From the NCBI GenBank assembly GCA_932521035.1, contig OW051495.1, forward strand, positions 2,232,001-2,296,000: a DNA stretch of 64,000 nt. The letters run 5' to 3'. The notes beneath the pieces are model-generated. The model saw nothing but the letters and a program-made list of their open reading frames with translations, searched no databases and was not told the origin of the DNA. Shown piece by piece: positions 1 through 11,500 of this stretch. Within the stretch, counting starts at the first letter, position 1. Every line of letters starts with the position of its first letter. The DNA comes from Oscheius dolichura. Lineage: Eukaryota; Nematoda; Chromadorea; Rhabditida; Rhabditidae. A program made the position numbers and the translations under genes.

Positions 1-237
1 GCAAATGATCCATGAAGCAGGCGAATCAGCCTTGACAACCTCCTCGGGGTTCTAAAAGTCGTCATCTGAATTGGGAAATAGAAAACTTACGGCTAGTTTG
101 AATCCATTGGCGACATTTGATTGAGCACCGACCTGAAAATGTCTTCTGGTTATAACTTGAAGGGGAATTACCTGATCAGGAACAGGAGAACAAATAGCAC
201 TGGCAACGAGAGCGATGAGAAGGAACTGGAAGAACAT
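1..237 (-). CDS. Small secreted cysteine-rich peptide, copy 1 (partial, cut by window edge)
   Basis: My model has exons 237-172, 132-91 and 51-1, with two 39-bp introns (GTAATT...TTTCAG and GTAAGT...TTTTAG), all in phase 0. Exon 1 encodes a signal peptide (MFFQFLLIALVASAICS). Exon 3 aligns residue for residue with exon 3 of the neighbouring gene at 944-1237 up to its first cysteine, where the window ends, so the cysteine-rich C-terminus should lie just to the left. The two genes are tandem paralogues in the same orientation, about 700 bp apart, and their upstream regions also match in patches (both carry TTCCAGCTACAGTCA about 0.25-0.4 kb upstream). I do not recognise the family. A secreted role is inferred from the signal peptide only. 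An unspliced reading of exons 1-2 hits a stop inside the second intron, which supports splicing. Confidence 0.65.
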
Positions 238-943
238 TGTTCGGCTTAGATTGACTCCGCCTCTCCTTGCTTTTATATTCTCTTCTGGAGCTATTTTTGT
301 TCAGTTAGGTGCATTGTGCTACTATTGCAATAGTTATTATACAGTCATCTTGAAACAAATATGTTTTCTTCAAACTGTTTCTAAAAATGGTCAAATACAG
401 TCAGCTCTTATTGATCCATTGATACGTCATCTGGTAATTCCCTGTAATTAATTTTCCGCTCTTTCTATGGTGCAAAAGGTGGACTCCTCTAGAATCTCGC
501 TCAAATGGTCTGAAGAGGTTGTGAAAAAAGCAAATGGTTCCCTTGAAAACGACAGTTTTTCCTTCAAAGATGTCCTTCTGGAAGATCGCTATCAGTTGCT
601 CTTCAGGTCCTATCTGTTTGTTCACGACATGTTTTCCTTTTTTTCCAGCTACAGTCATTCTTTAAAATATCTCTTGATCTTGATGATCTTATTGTGGGCC
701 TTACCTTCTTTGTAGATCCGCTAAAAGAGTAAAATAATCAGCTGACGAGATTCCGCATCTAGAGAAGTTAGAAGAAGGGTTTGATGCTTTCAAAGTAACA
801 AGAAGTAGCTCATTTCATTCAATGTAAAAATTTAGACGTCCGTTCAGTAGTTTATTTCTTTTTTCTTCTTATTCATAAGATTTATAAAACATTGGCGATA
901 TAAAGAAGTAACAATACAGGGCGAACTTTGAGTAGTCCAAAAT
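238..943. other. Intergenic between the tandem cysteine-rich peptide genes
   Basis: This is the upstream region of copy 1 and the downstream region of copy 2. The part nearest copy 1 (about 240-660) resembles 1238-1510 in patches: TACAGTCATCTTG near 340 and 1317, and a T-rich run ending in CCAGCTACAGTCA near 640 and 1488. The duplication unit was therefore about 1 kb and included the promoter. I see no other gene. Confidence 0.5.
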
Positions 944-1237
944 TTAGCAACAATGGCACTTCTTCCTCCTGTATGTGTAATCACAACAGTTATACTCGCA
1001 TGCCGGTAATGACATTGCTTCACCAGTTTTCACGGCGTTTTCATGCCCCTAAAGAGTTTTCTGAAAAAGGATAGGAATAAAACTGACGATCATTTGGAGT
1101 TTTGCCTCCAGCACGTTATCTTGGATGATCTGGAAACCTCTTTTATTGGTGATTTGACGAGTTGGAAATACCTCTTTCGGTACAAGACCGCAAATGGCGC
1201 TGGCTACGAGAGCGAAGAGAAAGAACTTGAAGAACAT
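944..1237 (-). CDS. Small secreted cysteine-rich peptide, copy 2 (complete, 70 aa)
   Basis: Exons are 1237-1172 (22 codons), 1129-1088 (14 codons) and 1048-944 (34 codons plus TAA). The introns are 42 and 39 bp. The second donor is GTCAGT rather than GTAAGT. Exon 1 encodes a signal peptide (MFFKFFLFALVASAICG). The mature part is short and charged, and ends in a six-cysteine block with spacing C-x3-CC-x8-C-x-CC (residues 53, 57, 58, 67, 69, 70), so three disulfides are possible. The exon sizes match copy 1 at 1-237 exactly. Such compact secreted peptides in nematodes include antimicrobial and signalling peptides, but I do not recognise this family and assign no function. The model rests on splice signals, conserved phase and paralogue alignment; there is no transcript evidence here. 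Confidence 0.7.
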
Positions 1238-2156
1238 TGCTCAGATGGCTCTCGACTTCCTTCGTTGCTTTTTATAGTTAGGTTTTTGGTTATTTCTAGG
1301 TCTTTTCTAGAAAAGATACAGTCATCTTGTGACAGATACGCTTCTTCCTCTTAATTGTTTACAATTCTTTACTCTGACCGTAAAAATGGGCGAAAACATC
1401 GTAAGAAGATCTACAAATGTGTCATTTTATGCTGTTGTGACCCTGTTTGCTTGCTCATGGCCTGTTTTCCTCTTTTTCCCATTTTTTTCCAGCTACAGTC
1501 AAACTAGTAAACTTCTCTCTATATTGGCTTTATGTTTATGTTGACTAGAAGTGCCCAGTTTTATTGTGAGGGGCGCCTTGGCCGGCTGCGGGACCCGTTC
1601 GTGGTGAGACCTCAAGCCACAGGGCGACAGTTTGGTTCCTCCTTCGACCAATATCTTTTGTTTTGTCTATGAACACGTGAGAATGGAGAGAGAGAGACGA
1701 ACCACAGCTCCCCTTCCAGGTGGTACCATATGAGAGGAGACGCGGGTAGATGGAGCGGTAGAGGGGCGAAGGTCACAGGGAATAATGTAAAGGGACTGGA
1801 TGCCAATAGTAGAGCAGCAGTGGGATTTGGGGGAAATGATCGGAGAAAGGAAGCGAAAGGGGGGCAGAGGGAAACGCGTAGGATAGTTCTAGGGGAGAGA
1901 GGGGCGTGGAAGAAGGGAGTAGAAGGGGACTGGGAAACTGGGCAAGAAACTGTGAGAGAGAAGGAACCGAACGGGGAGCAGGAGAAGAGCGAAAGGGACT
2001 GCTCGGGTGAAGCTGGGAAGATGACGCGCGCAAGGGACGGCGAGAGTCAGACGCCGGGAAGAGACTGCCCAGGGAGTTTGGGGAAAGAACGGATGGGATT
2101 GGACGAGGAGAGGGGGGACGGGCGGAAAGGCGGAAGGGCCTCTAGCCCCCAAAAAT
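1238..2156. other. Intergenic: upstream of peptide copy 2, then a GC- and purine-rich block
   Basis: The first 270 bp are the region shared with the upstream of copy 1. From about 1565 to 2155 the sequence is GC-rich and strongly purine-biased on the plus strand. It is open in one frame for 142 codons, but the composition (Gly, Arg, Glu, Lys only) is what purine-rich noncoding DNA gives. I see no gene. Confidence 0.4.
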
Positions 2157-2188
2157 AGGGTGGATATATCATTTTTGACCGGACTGTA
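2157..2188 (-). repeat. Isolated Tc1/mariner-type terminal repeat
   Basis: Read on the minus strand from 2188, the sequence starts TACAGTCCGGTCAAAAATGA. It closely resembles the terminus of the Tc3-like remnant ending at 8562 (TACAGTCCGGTCAAGAAGTA) and abuts a TA, as expected for this superfamily. I found no partner end, so it is either a solo end or the edge of a decayed element within the purine-rich block to its left. Confidence 0.45.
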
Positions 2189-3038
2189 GTTCTGGAATGC
2201 TCTGAAGACCCAGAAAAACGAGGCCACACAGCCATGTTGGCAAGGAGACATCCTCTGGTGAATAAACAACGACCTCGAAATGGAGAATAACAAAGAAGAC
2301 AAATTGATCGAACTCATCTAGAATGAAAGAAAAGCGATTTGAAAATGTACAAAATTAGGGATCCTTACAATTACAGTTAGATAAAAGTATATGTGGCCAT
2401 AGAAGTGTTTTTTTTTCATAAAGATAAAGAAGCTCGGGAAAAGAGTAGCTTGTACATATCAGGGTATTGGGGAAGAAGAAGCTCACAGCCTCTATCGCCG
2501 TCATCTATACCGTCCCCAGGAATGAATCGGAATACCGATATGAATATGCACTTCAATGAACACAACAGAACACAACTTTCTCTAATACGGCTCGTAAAAT
2601 ATTAAAAATTCTGAAGATTCTGCCTTTCTAGGTAACACCTTTCGCCAAAGTGTATTCAGTTTTGAATATAGGATAGCACTTTCACGTCGAACGTGTTTCC
2701 AATATACGTACTTTTTAATAAGAATAGTAAAACATTGTGATTCTGATTCACTAACTAAAGATAGTAGAAGTCAATGGTGCTTGATCCTGCTCAGGAAGGA
2801 GAGTGAATAGACGCAGAAAGCAGAACTAATGAAGGCATCGTCGAACTGCTTTCAAAGAGATGGAGCAACTTTTGAAGGTGACTTGAAACGGGCTTGTATT
2901 GTAAATTACTTTGGATTTATAAAAGTGTCGCCGATTTTGACCGGAAATCATCCCGGAAAGGGGAAATACGGTAAAAGGGACGGCTAGATTATGGAAGAAG
3001 TTGTAAGATATAACCAGCAATTCTATTCACAGAGGGCG
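2189..3038. other. Intergenic, nothing recognised
   Basis: AT-rich sequence with no convincing exon, RNA gene or repeat. Short open frames here have no recognisable protein signature. Confidence 0.4.
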
Positions 3039-3184
3039 TATAGTCCGTTTCCAACGGATATGTCACGAGTTTAAATTTCGCGGCGCATCTCCGTTGCGAG
3101 ACCAAGTCGGAAGAAGGCTGGTCTCACAGTGGAGGCGCGACAGACCTTTAAATCCCGTGACATATCCGTTGGAAATAGACTATA
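3039..3184. mobile_element. Hairpin MITE, family A copy 1
   Basis: A near-complete palindrome of about 146 bp. The left end starts TATAGTCCGTTTCCAACGGA and the right end read in reverse starts TATAGTCTATTTCCAACGGA. The arms are about 65 bp and each contains a GCGAGACCA or GTGAGACCA block near the loop. Ends start with TA, as in Tc1/mariner-type MITEs that use TA target sites. A second copy lies at 14164-14298. No coding capacity; it would depend on a transposase elsewhere. Confidence 0.75.
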
Positions 3185-3247
3185 GACATTATTGTTACAA
3201 ATGGTGACGTTTCCCTGATATTTTAGACAAGTGAACACCATGAGAAG

Positions 3248-3657
3248 TAGGGCAGGGAACGCCGCAATTGCGTAATCGCATTTTTTTGCTCACGTTTTCG
3301 AACTTCACAATTCATGCTTCCACTGATATTTTTTTCTCTTCTTTTGCGAATTTAGAGCCTCCCACTAGCTACATTTATAAACATAGAAAAATGAAAAAAG
3401 TCGGAAAACTCACGAGTGAACACAAATTGCGTGTCCACGAACATACGGGTCCTAGGACCCGTATTCAGATGGAACGCCATTACAATTTACTACTGATTGC
3501 AATGCTTTTTCTTTTATTTTTTTTGTTGCTGAATGTAGCTAGTGGGATGCTCTAAATTTGCAAAGGAGAGAAAAAAATATCAATGGAAGCATGAATTGTG
3601 AAGTTCGAAAACGTGAGCAAAAAAATGCGATTACGCAATTGCGACTTCCCTGCCCTA
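3248..3657. mobile_element. Foldback (long terminal inverted repeat) element of about 410 bp
   Basis: Terminal inverted repeats of about 128 bp (3248-3375 and 3530-3657) begin TAGGGCAGGGAA and share the block GCGATTACGCAATTG read inward from the right end. The TA at each outer end could be a target-site duplication. The centre holds a perfect 22-bp palindrome (3443-3464, core ACGGGTCCTAGGACCCGT), so the whole element can fold into a long stem. The plus-strand open frame across it (3268-3555) is a by-product of the arms. Non-autonomous DNA transposon; superfamily not certain. Confidence 0.75.
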
Positions 3658-4700
3658 ATGAGAAACGCTAACTAACTGCTCAAGTAAAATCAGATAAAGT
3701 ACAGCAAGATCCCCGAGAAACCAGTGCCGAAAGTTGTCGACGGGGCTATTTATGAAAAATGTGAAACATTTTACTTTTCGAGGTACAAGGATTGTTCTGA
3801 TGTTAGTCTTGGGTTCAATCTCCCCTGTTCCTCTTCCAAAACCGTTGTCTTTTTGCTAGGGAATCGTGTGGTTGTTTTTGCTGAAAAAGGGAACGGGGCC
3901 AGCTGACTCAGAGAGAGAGAGAGAAAGTATAAGATTTCACTGTTGACAAAGCGTCGTCTTCTCATTAGGAGGAGGGAGGACGGGCCATGAACCACTGGTC
4001 CTTCTCGCTTCCGGCGATGGTTCCCTTCCGGTCCTTTCCCGTTTTCTTCGTTTTTACCTGTATATCAAGACCATTGTTTCTTATTTTTGAAGTCAAAATA
4101 AATGCCTGGAATAGAACATTCAAAAAACAAAAGCGCGCCTGTAATTCTAATAAGAAACGGGCTCTTTTGGCCTCTTTGTGATCTTCTTTTCTCCCCATTT
4201 CAAATTTCAAAAATTTCATAAAGTGTCGAATTTTATGACTGCACCAAGACAGAACTATCACTGCAAAACGATGAGATGGGAATATAACGGCTACCTGAAA
4301 CATTAGTCAACCAGTCAAAAGAATCCCATTCCCAGCCACCTCCGGCCATCTACCGCCCTACAAAAACCTAAACGTACGTTTTTAATTGCCGCAGTTTTGG
4401 CTCCGGCAAAAGAATGGACGAGGAGGAGGAGGAGGAACCAGCTTCTGACTAGTCGCTTTATACTCTCCCTCCTTCTCTCTCCCTCTCGTTTTTAGCCGTA
4501 GTTTCGATCTTTTGATGTCTCGATTCTGCAATTGAATCAGTGAATATTGTCCTACAGTGGACGACCTAGACCTATTGAGGAGAAATCCGGCTTCTTCTTT
4601 TAATTACGACACCAAAACATAGAACATTCGTTCTCGTCGACGTTCCTAGGTTCCCTTTTTCCTAATTTCGCCACGGTTTTACTTGGTATTTATAATTGAG
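3658..4700. other. Intergenic, nothing recognised
   Basis: Mixed-composition DNA with a GA microsatellite near 3911-3926 and a short GGA run near 4420-4435. Open frames at 3965-4303 (minus) and 3987-4181 (plus) overlap each other and carry no family signature. I see no gene. Confidence 0.4.
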
Positions 4701-7700
4701 TAAACTGTAAATGCGATCAATGCGATCAATTTCGATACCATTTTTGTGGACCAGTTTGCTTATCAAAAGAAGAGATCCCTGATCTTTTATTGTTGATTTC
4801 TACCCGATTGAAGAGAGTGAAATTGACAATAGAAAAGAAGAATTTATGAAGACCTCGGAAAGCGCAAAAAAGCTCAAGAAACTATCCATCCAATCATTCT
4901 TTTTTCTCTTTTCTATGCTTTGCATCCTCTCCATAATACCGCTTTTTTTTATTTGTTGCATTCCATTTTGGTGATCCTGCCTACTTTTCATCAATACAAT
5001 TTTTGTTTACTCGAGAGTTTTTCTTTTTCCTTTTTTTTGACTCTTCTCTAGAGTTTCCCCTCACTGTGCCTAGGGTTCAAATGTTCTCGGGGACTGTACC
5101 ACTTCCGCTGCTTTACAGATATTTTGAGTCTTTTACCACAATCAGCACATCGACATTACTGAAAATAGTGAAGTCTCATGTTATAAGTAGATCTTATAAA
5201 ACGCAAAGAAATGCTCATGGGCTATTTCAGCGGCTAACAATTCCATGTTTTGCCCATCCTTCTTTAGAAGACATTTTCATACAACCTTTCTTGATACTTG
5301 TAAACTTTCTATCTAAAATTTGAAGGTGTTTCTTCTGTTCAGAGACTAACCCCATCTGCCCTTCCTTCTCCCTGAAATTGCAACCTTTCCAATGTCTTCA
5401 GTTAACTCTCTTCCTACTTTTACGTACTTCTCTACCTCTTTTTATCGAGCTCGCTCTTTCTTGTTCATCAGATCCAATTTCGGTCAATAATTAAAACCCA
5501 GTAATTGTTACGTTTTATGTAAACTTTATATAACCCAAATAACTTTTTGTATGCTTTTGCAGCGCCTAGCATCCATGCTTTGCTCAATCTTCATTAGAAG
5601 GTGTTTTCAGAAGTCTACACTCTTCTCTAATTGGTTAGCATAAAATTGGAATATTTCTCCAATATGTTTCTCTCTGTACTAATCTTCGGATATGCCGCTT
5701 CTTTTTGCTTCGTTCTTATCTGGCCCCCTTATCCCTTATAAAATTAGAACTGGTTACAAATTCTACATTATGTGTGATTTTTTTGTGGAAGCAGAATAGC
5801 AAAAAAATGGGCAAAAATCACATATTCCTCAAGCTCTTTTATGTGAAAATCAGTACAAACTCTTTTTGGGAGTATTGTCAAAAGAAATTCATGTTTTAAA
5901 AAGGTCTTATAAAGCACAAAAAATTATTGTGTTTATTGACACTTGCGTACGTTTATGTTTCGTCTAACCTTCATTAGAACGCCTTTGTAGATCCTTGTAC
6001 TTCCAGGCTTCGAGTCTTAATATTCCCCAATCTGTTCCCCTCTCTACCTGGAATATATGACTCTCCCTTACCCGCCCCTTCTGTTTGATCCTCCCCCATC
6101 CCGCTCGTTCTCCCTATCGGGTTGCAATTGTCGTTTCTGTCTCCCCCTTTCTCGCCTCATCGGCTCACCCGTCTCGCTGTCTCTTTGTTTGTTTCCGTGG
6201 AACACCTTTACCTCTCCATTTCATGGGCTATCGGAAAGGGAATACCCCGATAGCCGCATCACAGATCCCAGTCGTTGTTAGGGGTATTTCCATGCCAGAC
6301 GAAATGGAATGACGAGAGATCGGCAAAGTCACGCACTTTACATAATGCCGCTGATGTTTCGGTCGCTGCTCTTTAGGCAAAGGTGTTCCCTCTTTTTTGC
6401 TGATCGCTGCACAAAGATTTGTCTGAATTAGGGGAATGAGTATTTTGCTTATTGTTGCTGATGTTTTGGCAGATACTTTTTAGGGGATCCTTCCCCTAAT
6501 TATATTCCGTTTGCAGCACTCTCTCCGATTCCCGTTCTGACAACCGATAGTCCGATCCCCTGCATCCGTAAAGTCTCAGCAGGAAGATCGTCTTTATTCA
6601 AAACATTTACGAAGCTGTGACGCCTTACCGTTGTGATGCCGAGGGTTTACGGGTGCAGGGGATCGGAGGAGATTCTAGTGAAAGCTCTGCTAAAGAAACG
6701 ATTAGCATTATTCAGCTATTCCAATACATCAAAACTAAAAGCCTAAATTTTAATTCTCCGTTGGTAGAATCCAATCAGATCAGCGGTATTTTAGGAGTAA
6801 CCTCAGAACGATAGCAGTGATACAAAATTATATGAACCTTACAAGCTACTCCAAGTATTGAACTCCCTTGTTCCTAGATTATATGCGGGTGCTAAAACAT
6901 GCGTTGACAAAGAGAAATTTTCCAAAAGTTTCAATCATAATTGATAAAGAATACTATTTCTAGCCTTTGCTTCTTCGTGGTATCCAGACGATTCTTCTGC
7001 CTCCTGTTATTGCTATTGCTCTTTTCCTTTCCCGACCACACCCCAAAGAGAGAATCATCCATTTGTATGCACAAATGTTGAGCCAGTACTCCTCCTCATG
7101 ATAAAGAATCTACGCAGGGGGGCGATAAGAAGCAGCCAGGAATGTATTCGTGTCCTGGCCGTTACATTCTGATTGAGATCTTTTGACCTTTTCCCCTTCT
7201 TATAAATTTATTCAATGTTTTGAGAAGGATATTAGAGAGGCCGTATGAAGTTGGCAATGCTAACTTCCGTTTGTTCGCTGGTCTACAGTTTGATTTTGGT
7301 ACCAAAAGCAGATTGCATTGCCATTTCCAATCTCCTCGGTAAATCCAGATTTTTCAACTTCAGTACTTATTATTCCGCCTCTTCTTCTTGGGGTTCTTCC
7401 ATTGATGTGTTCACGAAAAAGAAAAGTCTAATCTCTGAGCCCATTACACCAGGTCACCAGAGTCTACTCCACCCATTGATAACCCGCCATCCTGGTCATT
7501 CTCACCTTTTCTCCACTTTTTCGTCTTCTTGTTTCACAATAGCTTCAAAAATCCTTCTAATCCTTATTGGACACTGAACAGCTTTAGAACGTGGTGGTTT
7601 TCCAATTTTGTGTTTGGAGCAAACTATAGAAAAAGCATAGATTCAGTTCAGCAGTAGTTCTTCTCTACCCATTTATCATCCTGCGGGTTTTATTTATATT

Positions 7701-7750
7701 GCTTTTCTGCTCTCTATTTCTGATGGAAAGCTATGTTTCATCGAGATTAC
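4700..7750. repeat. Field of degenerate repeats, left part
   Basis: Pyrimidine-rich, gene-free DNA. Three loosely similar units can be traced near 5190-5300, 5530-5620 and 5905-6000. Each has a TTATA/ACCC/CAAA-type start followed about 60-80 bp later by a CTTCATTAGAAGG-like block (CTTCTTTAGAAGACATTT, CTTCATTAGAAGGTGTTT, CTTCATTAGAACGCCTTT). A strong short inverted repeat lies at 6551-6572 and 6646-6667. The segment near 6216-6314 also has short inverted matches (GGCTATCGG / CCGATAGCC). No exon is convincing. I read the region as an old decayed tandem repeat, with low certainty. Confidence 0.35.
6551..6667. repeat. Inverted repeat, 22-bp arms
   Basis: The left arm TCCGATCCCCTGCATCCGTA (plus AA) and the right arm, read in reverse, match with one difference and enclose about 73 bp. 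Stem and loop sizes could fit a decayed MITE or a hairpin RNA. Nothing else supports either reading. Confidence 0.4.
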
Positions 7751-8562
7751 TTATTTATTGTCTTTCTTCCTGTTTATTCTATTTGAAATTTCCGAAAGTA
7801 GTCTCCACCAATTGTTACACCTCAAATTCTGGTAATTTCTCATTCCTTGAGTTTTCTTTGTTTTGTTTCGCAATTGAGCAAAGGCGAGCCGGTTCTGTTT
7901 GTGGACCTTGGTGAGACGTGGCGTAGGGATCATCTTGGCCCTCACTATGTTCCCGCTCCTTTTCAATGAATCTCTGCTGGTGTTTTTACACACAGGCAGC
8001 TGGAGATCGTTTTTGATCGTACCCAGAGAAACTGCTTTGTTCGACGCAGCACGTTGAATGAGTCGGTCATCTCTTGGACTGAGGATCCTAGACCTGCCAC
8101 ATCGTTCCTTGGAGCCATATCCTGCAGGATCATTGACATAATGGTTGACGACGTTGCAACTGCGCCCCAGCTTGATTGCAATCTGTCGATTTGACAGATT
8201 CACGGCTTTCCACGCGTCTATCTTCGCCTTTTCCTCCACAGTAAGATGAGTACCACGTGGCATGGGAGCAGAAGAATAAGTGAAAGCTCATGGCACGTCC
8301 AAAAACTGTTTTTTTGCAGGTAGACAACTTGCTAACCGCGAAGTTCTGAGGTGAACCTATACTTCTTGACCATCGGATTTTGACCATTTTTCATAAAAAT
8401 AGCATAAAAGTAGCATATGAGGTTGAAAATGGGCGAACTCTTGGGGTTAAGGGTATTTTAGGACGGGCTATCGAATGGTGTATGACTCATTTCAGGAACT
8501 CTAGTTTTTGGGGTGGTTTTGGAGAAAAATGGGGTGAACCTATACTTCTTGACCGGACTGTA
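7751..8562 (-). mobile_element. Broken Tc3-like (Tc1/mariner) transposon with transposase N-terminus
   Basis: The minus-strand frame from ATG 8263 encodes about 140 residues like the N-terminal DNA-binding half of Tc3-type transposases. It starts MPRGTHLTVEEKAKIDAWK, then has a helix-turn-helix segment (NLSNRQIAIKLGRS), a YVNDPAGYGSKERCGR linker and a second helical region (LSPRDDRLIQRAAS). The catalytic DDE domain is not visible in this frame, and no left terminal repeat was found, so the element is truncated. The right terminus at 8562 starts TACAGTCCGGTCAAGAAGTA and abuts a TA. The terminal motif GGTGAACCTATACTTCTTGA (8533-8552) recurs 183 bp inside (8350-8369). In Tc3 the long inverted repeats are known to carry two transposase-binding sites about this far apart. 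Confidence 0.85.
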
Positions 8563-11500
8563 TTTCTATAAAATGCTTTGCAACAGATCGTTTGCATAGT
8601 AGTCAGCTATTCTTCTTCGGATAAACTATCCAGTACACCTCTTCTTTTTAGTTTTTGTGTTTGGAGCATTCTAGAAAATGGCTTTGTTCTAGGATAATCG
8701 TCCGCTTCTGCAACTCTGCCGCAATTATTTTTCATCCATTTGGTTTCGTTTTCCATTCAAAATCTCTACAAAAACAGTTTCTTTAGTAGATGGAAAACTT
8801 GCTCAACTGATTCATTGAATTTCGTCTCTCTCCCCCCTCTTCTTGTAGAAGAATTCGATCTTTTCTAGGCAAACTAGAAAGTGAACAATTTGCTCCTCAA
8901 TCAGTCTATCGCATATGCTTCGATACGATCCTTCTAAAGGTATCCCGGTAGTCTTATTTCGGTCTCTGGGCTCTGACTTATTTGTGTTCCTCCGAATTTG
9001 TCCTCTTCCTCCGGAATGACGTTCGCCCACACTTTTTGTGCCCAATTTGACAGCTATCGCCGGCCACTTGACCTTGCCTCCCCCGGTGACACACAGACTG
9101 TCGTGGTAATTATCTACACCTTCTAAGCTTTACCCTTATTATTTAGTCAGAAGGGGAACTAGTCTCGTTACCAAAATAGTGGCAAGCGGATTTTTCAGCT
9201 GAACTTTTTTAGAATTTTGTAAAAAAAAGTATCGAGAAGGGCATATCAAGAAATCCTATGGTCATTTTTCATTTTCCTTCAGTCCCCGAAAGAAGTCAAA
9301 TTTGTTATATTTCAACGTAACCTTATATTTCCTGCTTTCGCATAGATTGCATTGAAACATATATAATAGACACAAAATCAGCCAAATAGACGTGGTCGAG
9401 TTCGTGCACTTCCCTTGTGAGCTCATTCCATGGCATACTGTAGGCATTATGTTCGTTCTCCTTATTTTTCATTTTTATTCTTGGTTTATTACTTTAGTCT
9501 CTGGGAGGGAGCAGGTCTTAATTCATCTAATCAAATCTGTCAATTAGTCAATTAGTCAATTTTCGGGAAAAACAACGGATTTTGTGAATTCTCGTCTTTT
9601 CAATAGTGATATTCTGCTATATTTCAGTACTACTTGATAATCTACCCTCTCAGATCCAACTCATTACACAGTTCTGGGGCCTTCTCCCTGTTTCCTTATC
9701 CCTTACAAAGAAGATCTATTCTGTGGTAGTTATCTTTTCCCGTAAGCTTCGTTCTTTGTATTCTTAGCCTTACTTCAGTGAGTCTTGTTATTACAACAGT
9801 GCCAATGTTCGTCTCGAATTTATTAGACTCATGGAAAATGTTTCATATGTAGCATATCAGCTCATCCAGCACTATAAGAGTCATTCTTCATCTATGAACA
9901 GTTTATTTCAAACGATGTCTTTATCAAACAAGTTTTTAAATGTTCCATAACCGCTTGATAACTTGCTTTCATTCCAAAAGACGGTTACAGTCAGGTTGCT
10001 AGCCAAGTCGACGAATTATGTTTTCCACGAGGTTTCGTTTTGTTTATTTAGTAGTTGTGAGACTTCATTCTATTACTACAACGTAGCCTTTGTTAGCATT
10101 TCAAAAAAATGTGCTTGGAGAATTAAAATGGTGGCTAAATGCTGTACCAGTAGTGGTCTCGTCACAACTTTCTTCTATCTGCACTAGCATCTGCCTTCTA
10201 TCCAACCAAAAAGTGATTCACCCAGTACACACACCCTTCTCCTCTTTTACAGCCGCCTATCTCTTGCTCTTCCCTTCCTCTCCTCCTTTCTGCTAACAAT
10301 TTTCTGCTCAGATCAGCAATACTGATGGAGATGTCTGTTGTCCGCCGCCCCCGTTTTGTCATTAACTCCCCCGGCCGAATATGCATAAGACAGGCATCAA
10401 TCAAAACATTTTGAACCCTTCGCGCGCTGCCAGGGGGGATTATTCATTGAATTTTGGTTTCACTTTGGGGATAAAATAAAAGGCAACTTATCGGAGCAGT
10501 TTTTTAGTCGTTTTATTCTGAAAACCAGCGTGATTTTTTTCTTGTTCAGATTGCGATTTTTCATTTTCAACTGCTTCAAGGTTTCTATTTATGGTCTCCC
10601 TTCCTTGAAATTTATTTCATGCACTTCCAAAAGCAGTCAAGAGCCCGGCGCTGGACCCTAGAATCAAAACAAAGACTCGGTAATCCCACCATTTTAATCT
10701 GGTATTCCTTTTTTTTCTTATTTATCCCAACTGTTATTTTCCTCTTTCTTCTCCTTCCTCTTTTTCCAGTTCTTTTCAAGACCCTCGCACGATGCTTATA
10801 ACCCGTATTTTCAAATGAGGAGAAGAATTTCGTAGTGAAACATTACTTTTGAAAAAGAATAAGAAGGCTAAATGAAACATGGAACCGTATTACGATATTC
10901 CTCAATTTTCACAGTTCCCTCACTTTCAATATGACCGTCATCTCACTGAGTACATCGAAAACAGTGCCATTTGCATAAACCCAACGAACTCTTGGTTCCA
11001 CTACTCCTTTAAAATAGAAGACGGCCATCTTCCTCATTTGTTCTATCAAAGAAATGGCGAATTTCTTACTCTAATATTTGAGAGGTCCAAATTTACTTCA
11101 TGATTTCTATTTATAGCATACCATTTATCCTCACTAATGATCTTTTCAACTCACGTTCCACTCTGTCTTGTTCTTACTCATTCTAGTTTCATACGAAGTG
11201 TTGGGAACTCCTGCAAGAAGAGAATGGCGTCTTGTTTTCGATAAAATTATAAAGGGACGGTAAACCTCTAAAAACATTCGAGAAAAAACTAGAACTACTG
11301 CTCCCAGAGAATTTCTTCGCTCGAATAGAATAACCACAGTCTTATACCTTCTCCCAGGTCTAGCGAATCAGCTGAGTTAGCCTTATGGACTACTAACAAG
11401 GCGAACGGAGAAAAAAAAGACGATTTTGTTGTTATTTGTGAGGTGGAATCGATTTTTGTTCTTATCAGTTTCATAGCTTCTATCTATCCGTGTCCTTCTT

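Noticed and set aside
1730-2158. 142-codon plus-strand open frame
   Set aside because: Purine-rich low-complexity DNA gives a Gly/Arg/Glu/Lys-only peptide; not credible as a protein.
3268-3555. 95-codon plus-strand open frame
   Set aside because: It spans the arms and loop of the foldback element and is explained by it.
10879-11103. 74-codon plus-strand frame (MEPYYDIPQ...)
   Set aside because: Looks more protein-like than its neighbours but has no homology I recognise, no signal peptide and lies in the repeat field; kept only as a note.
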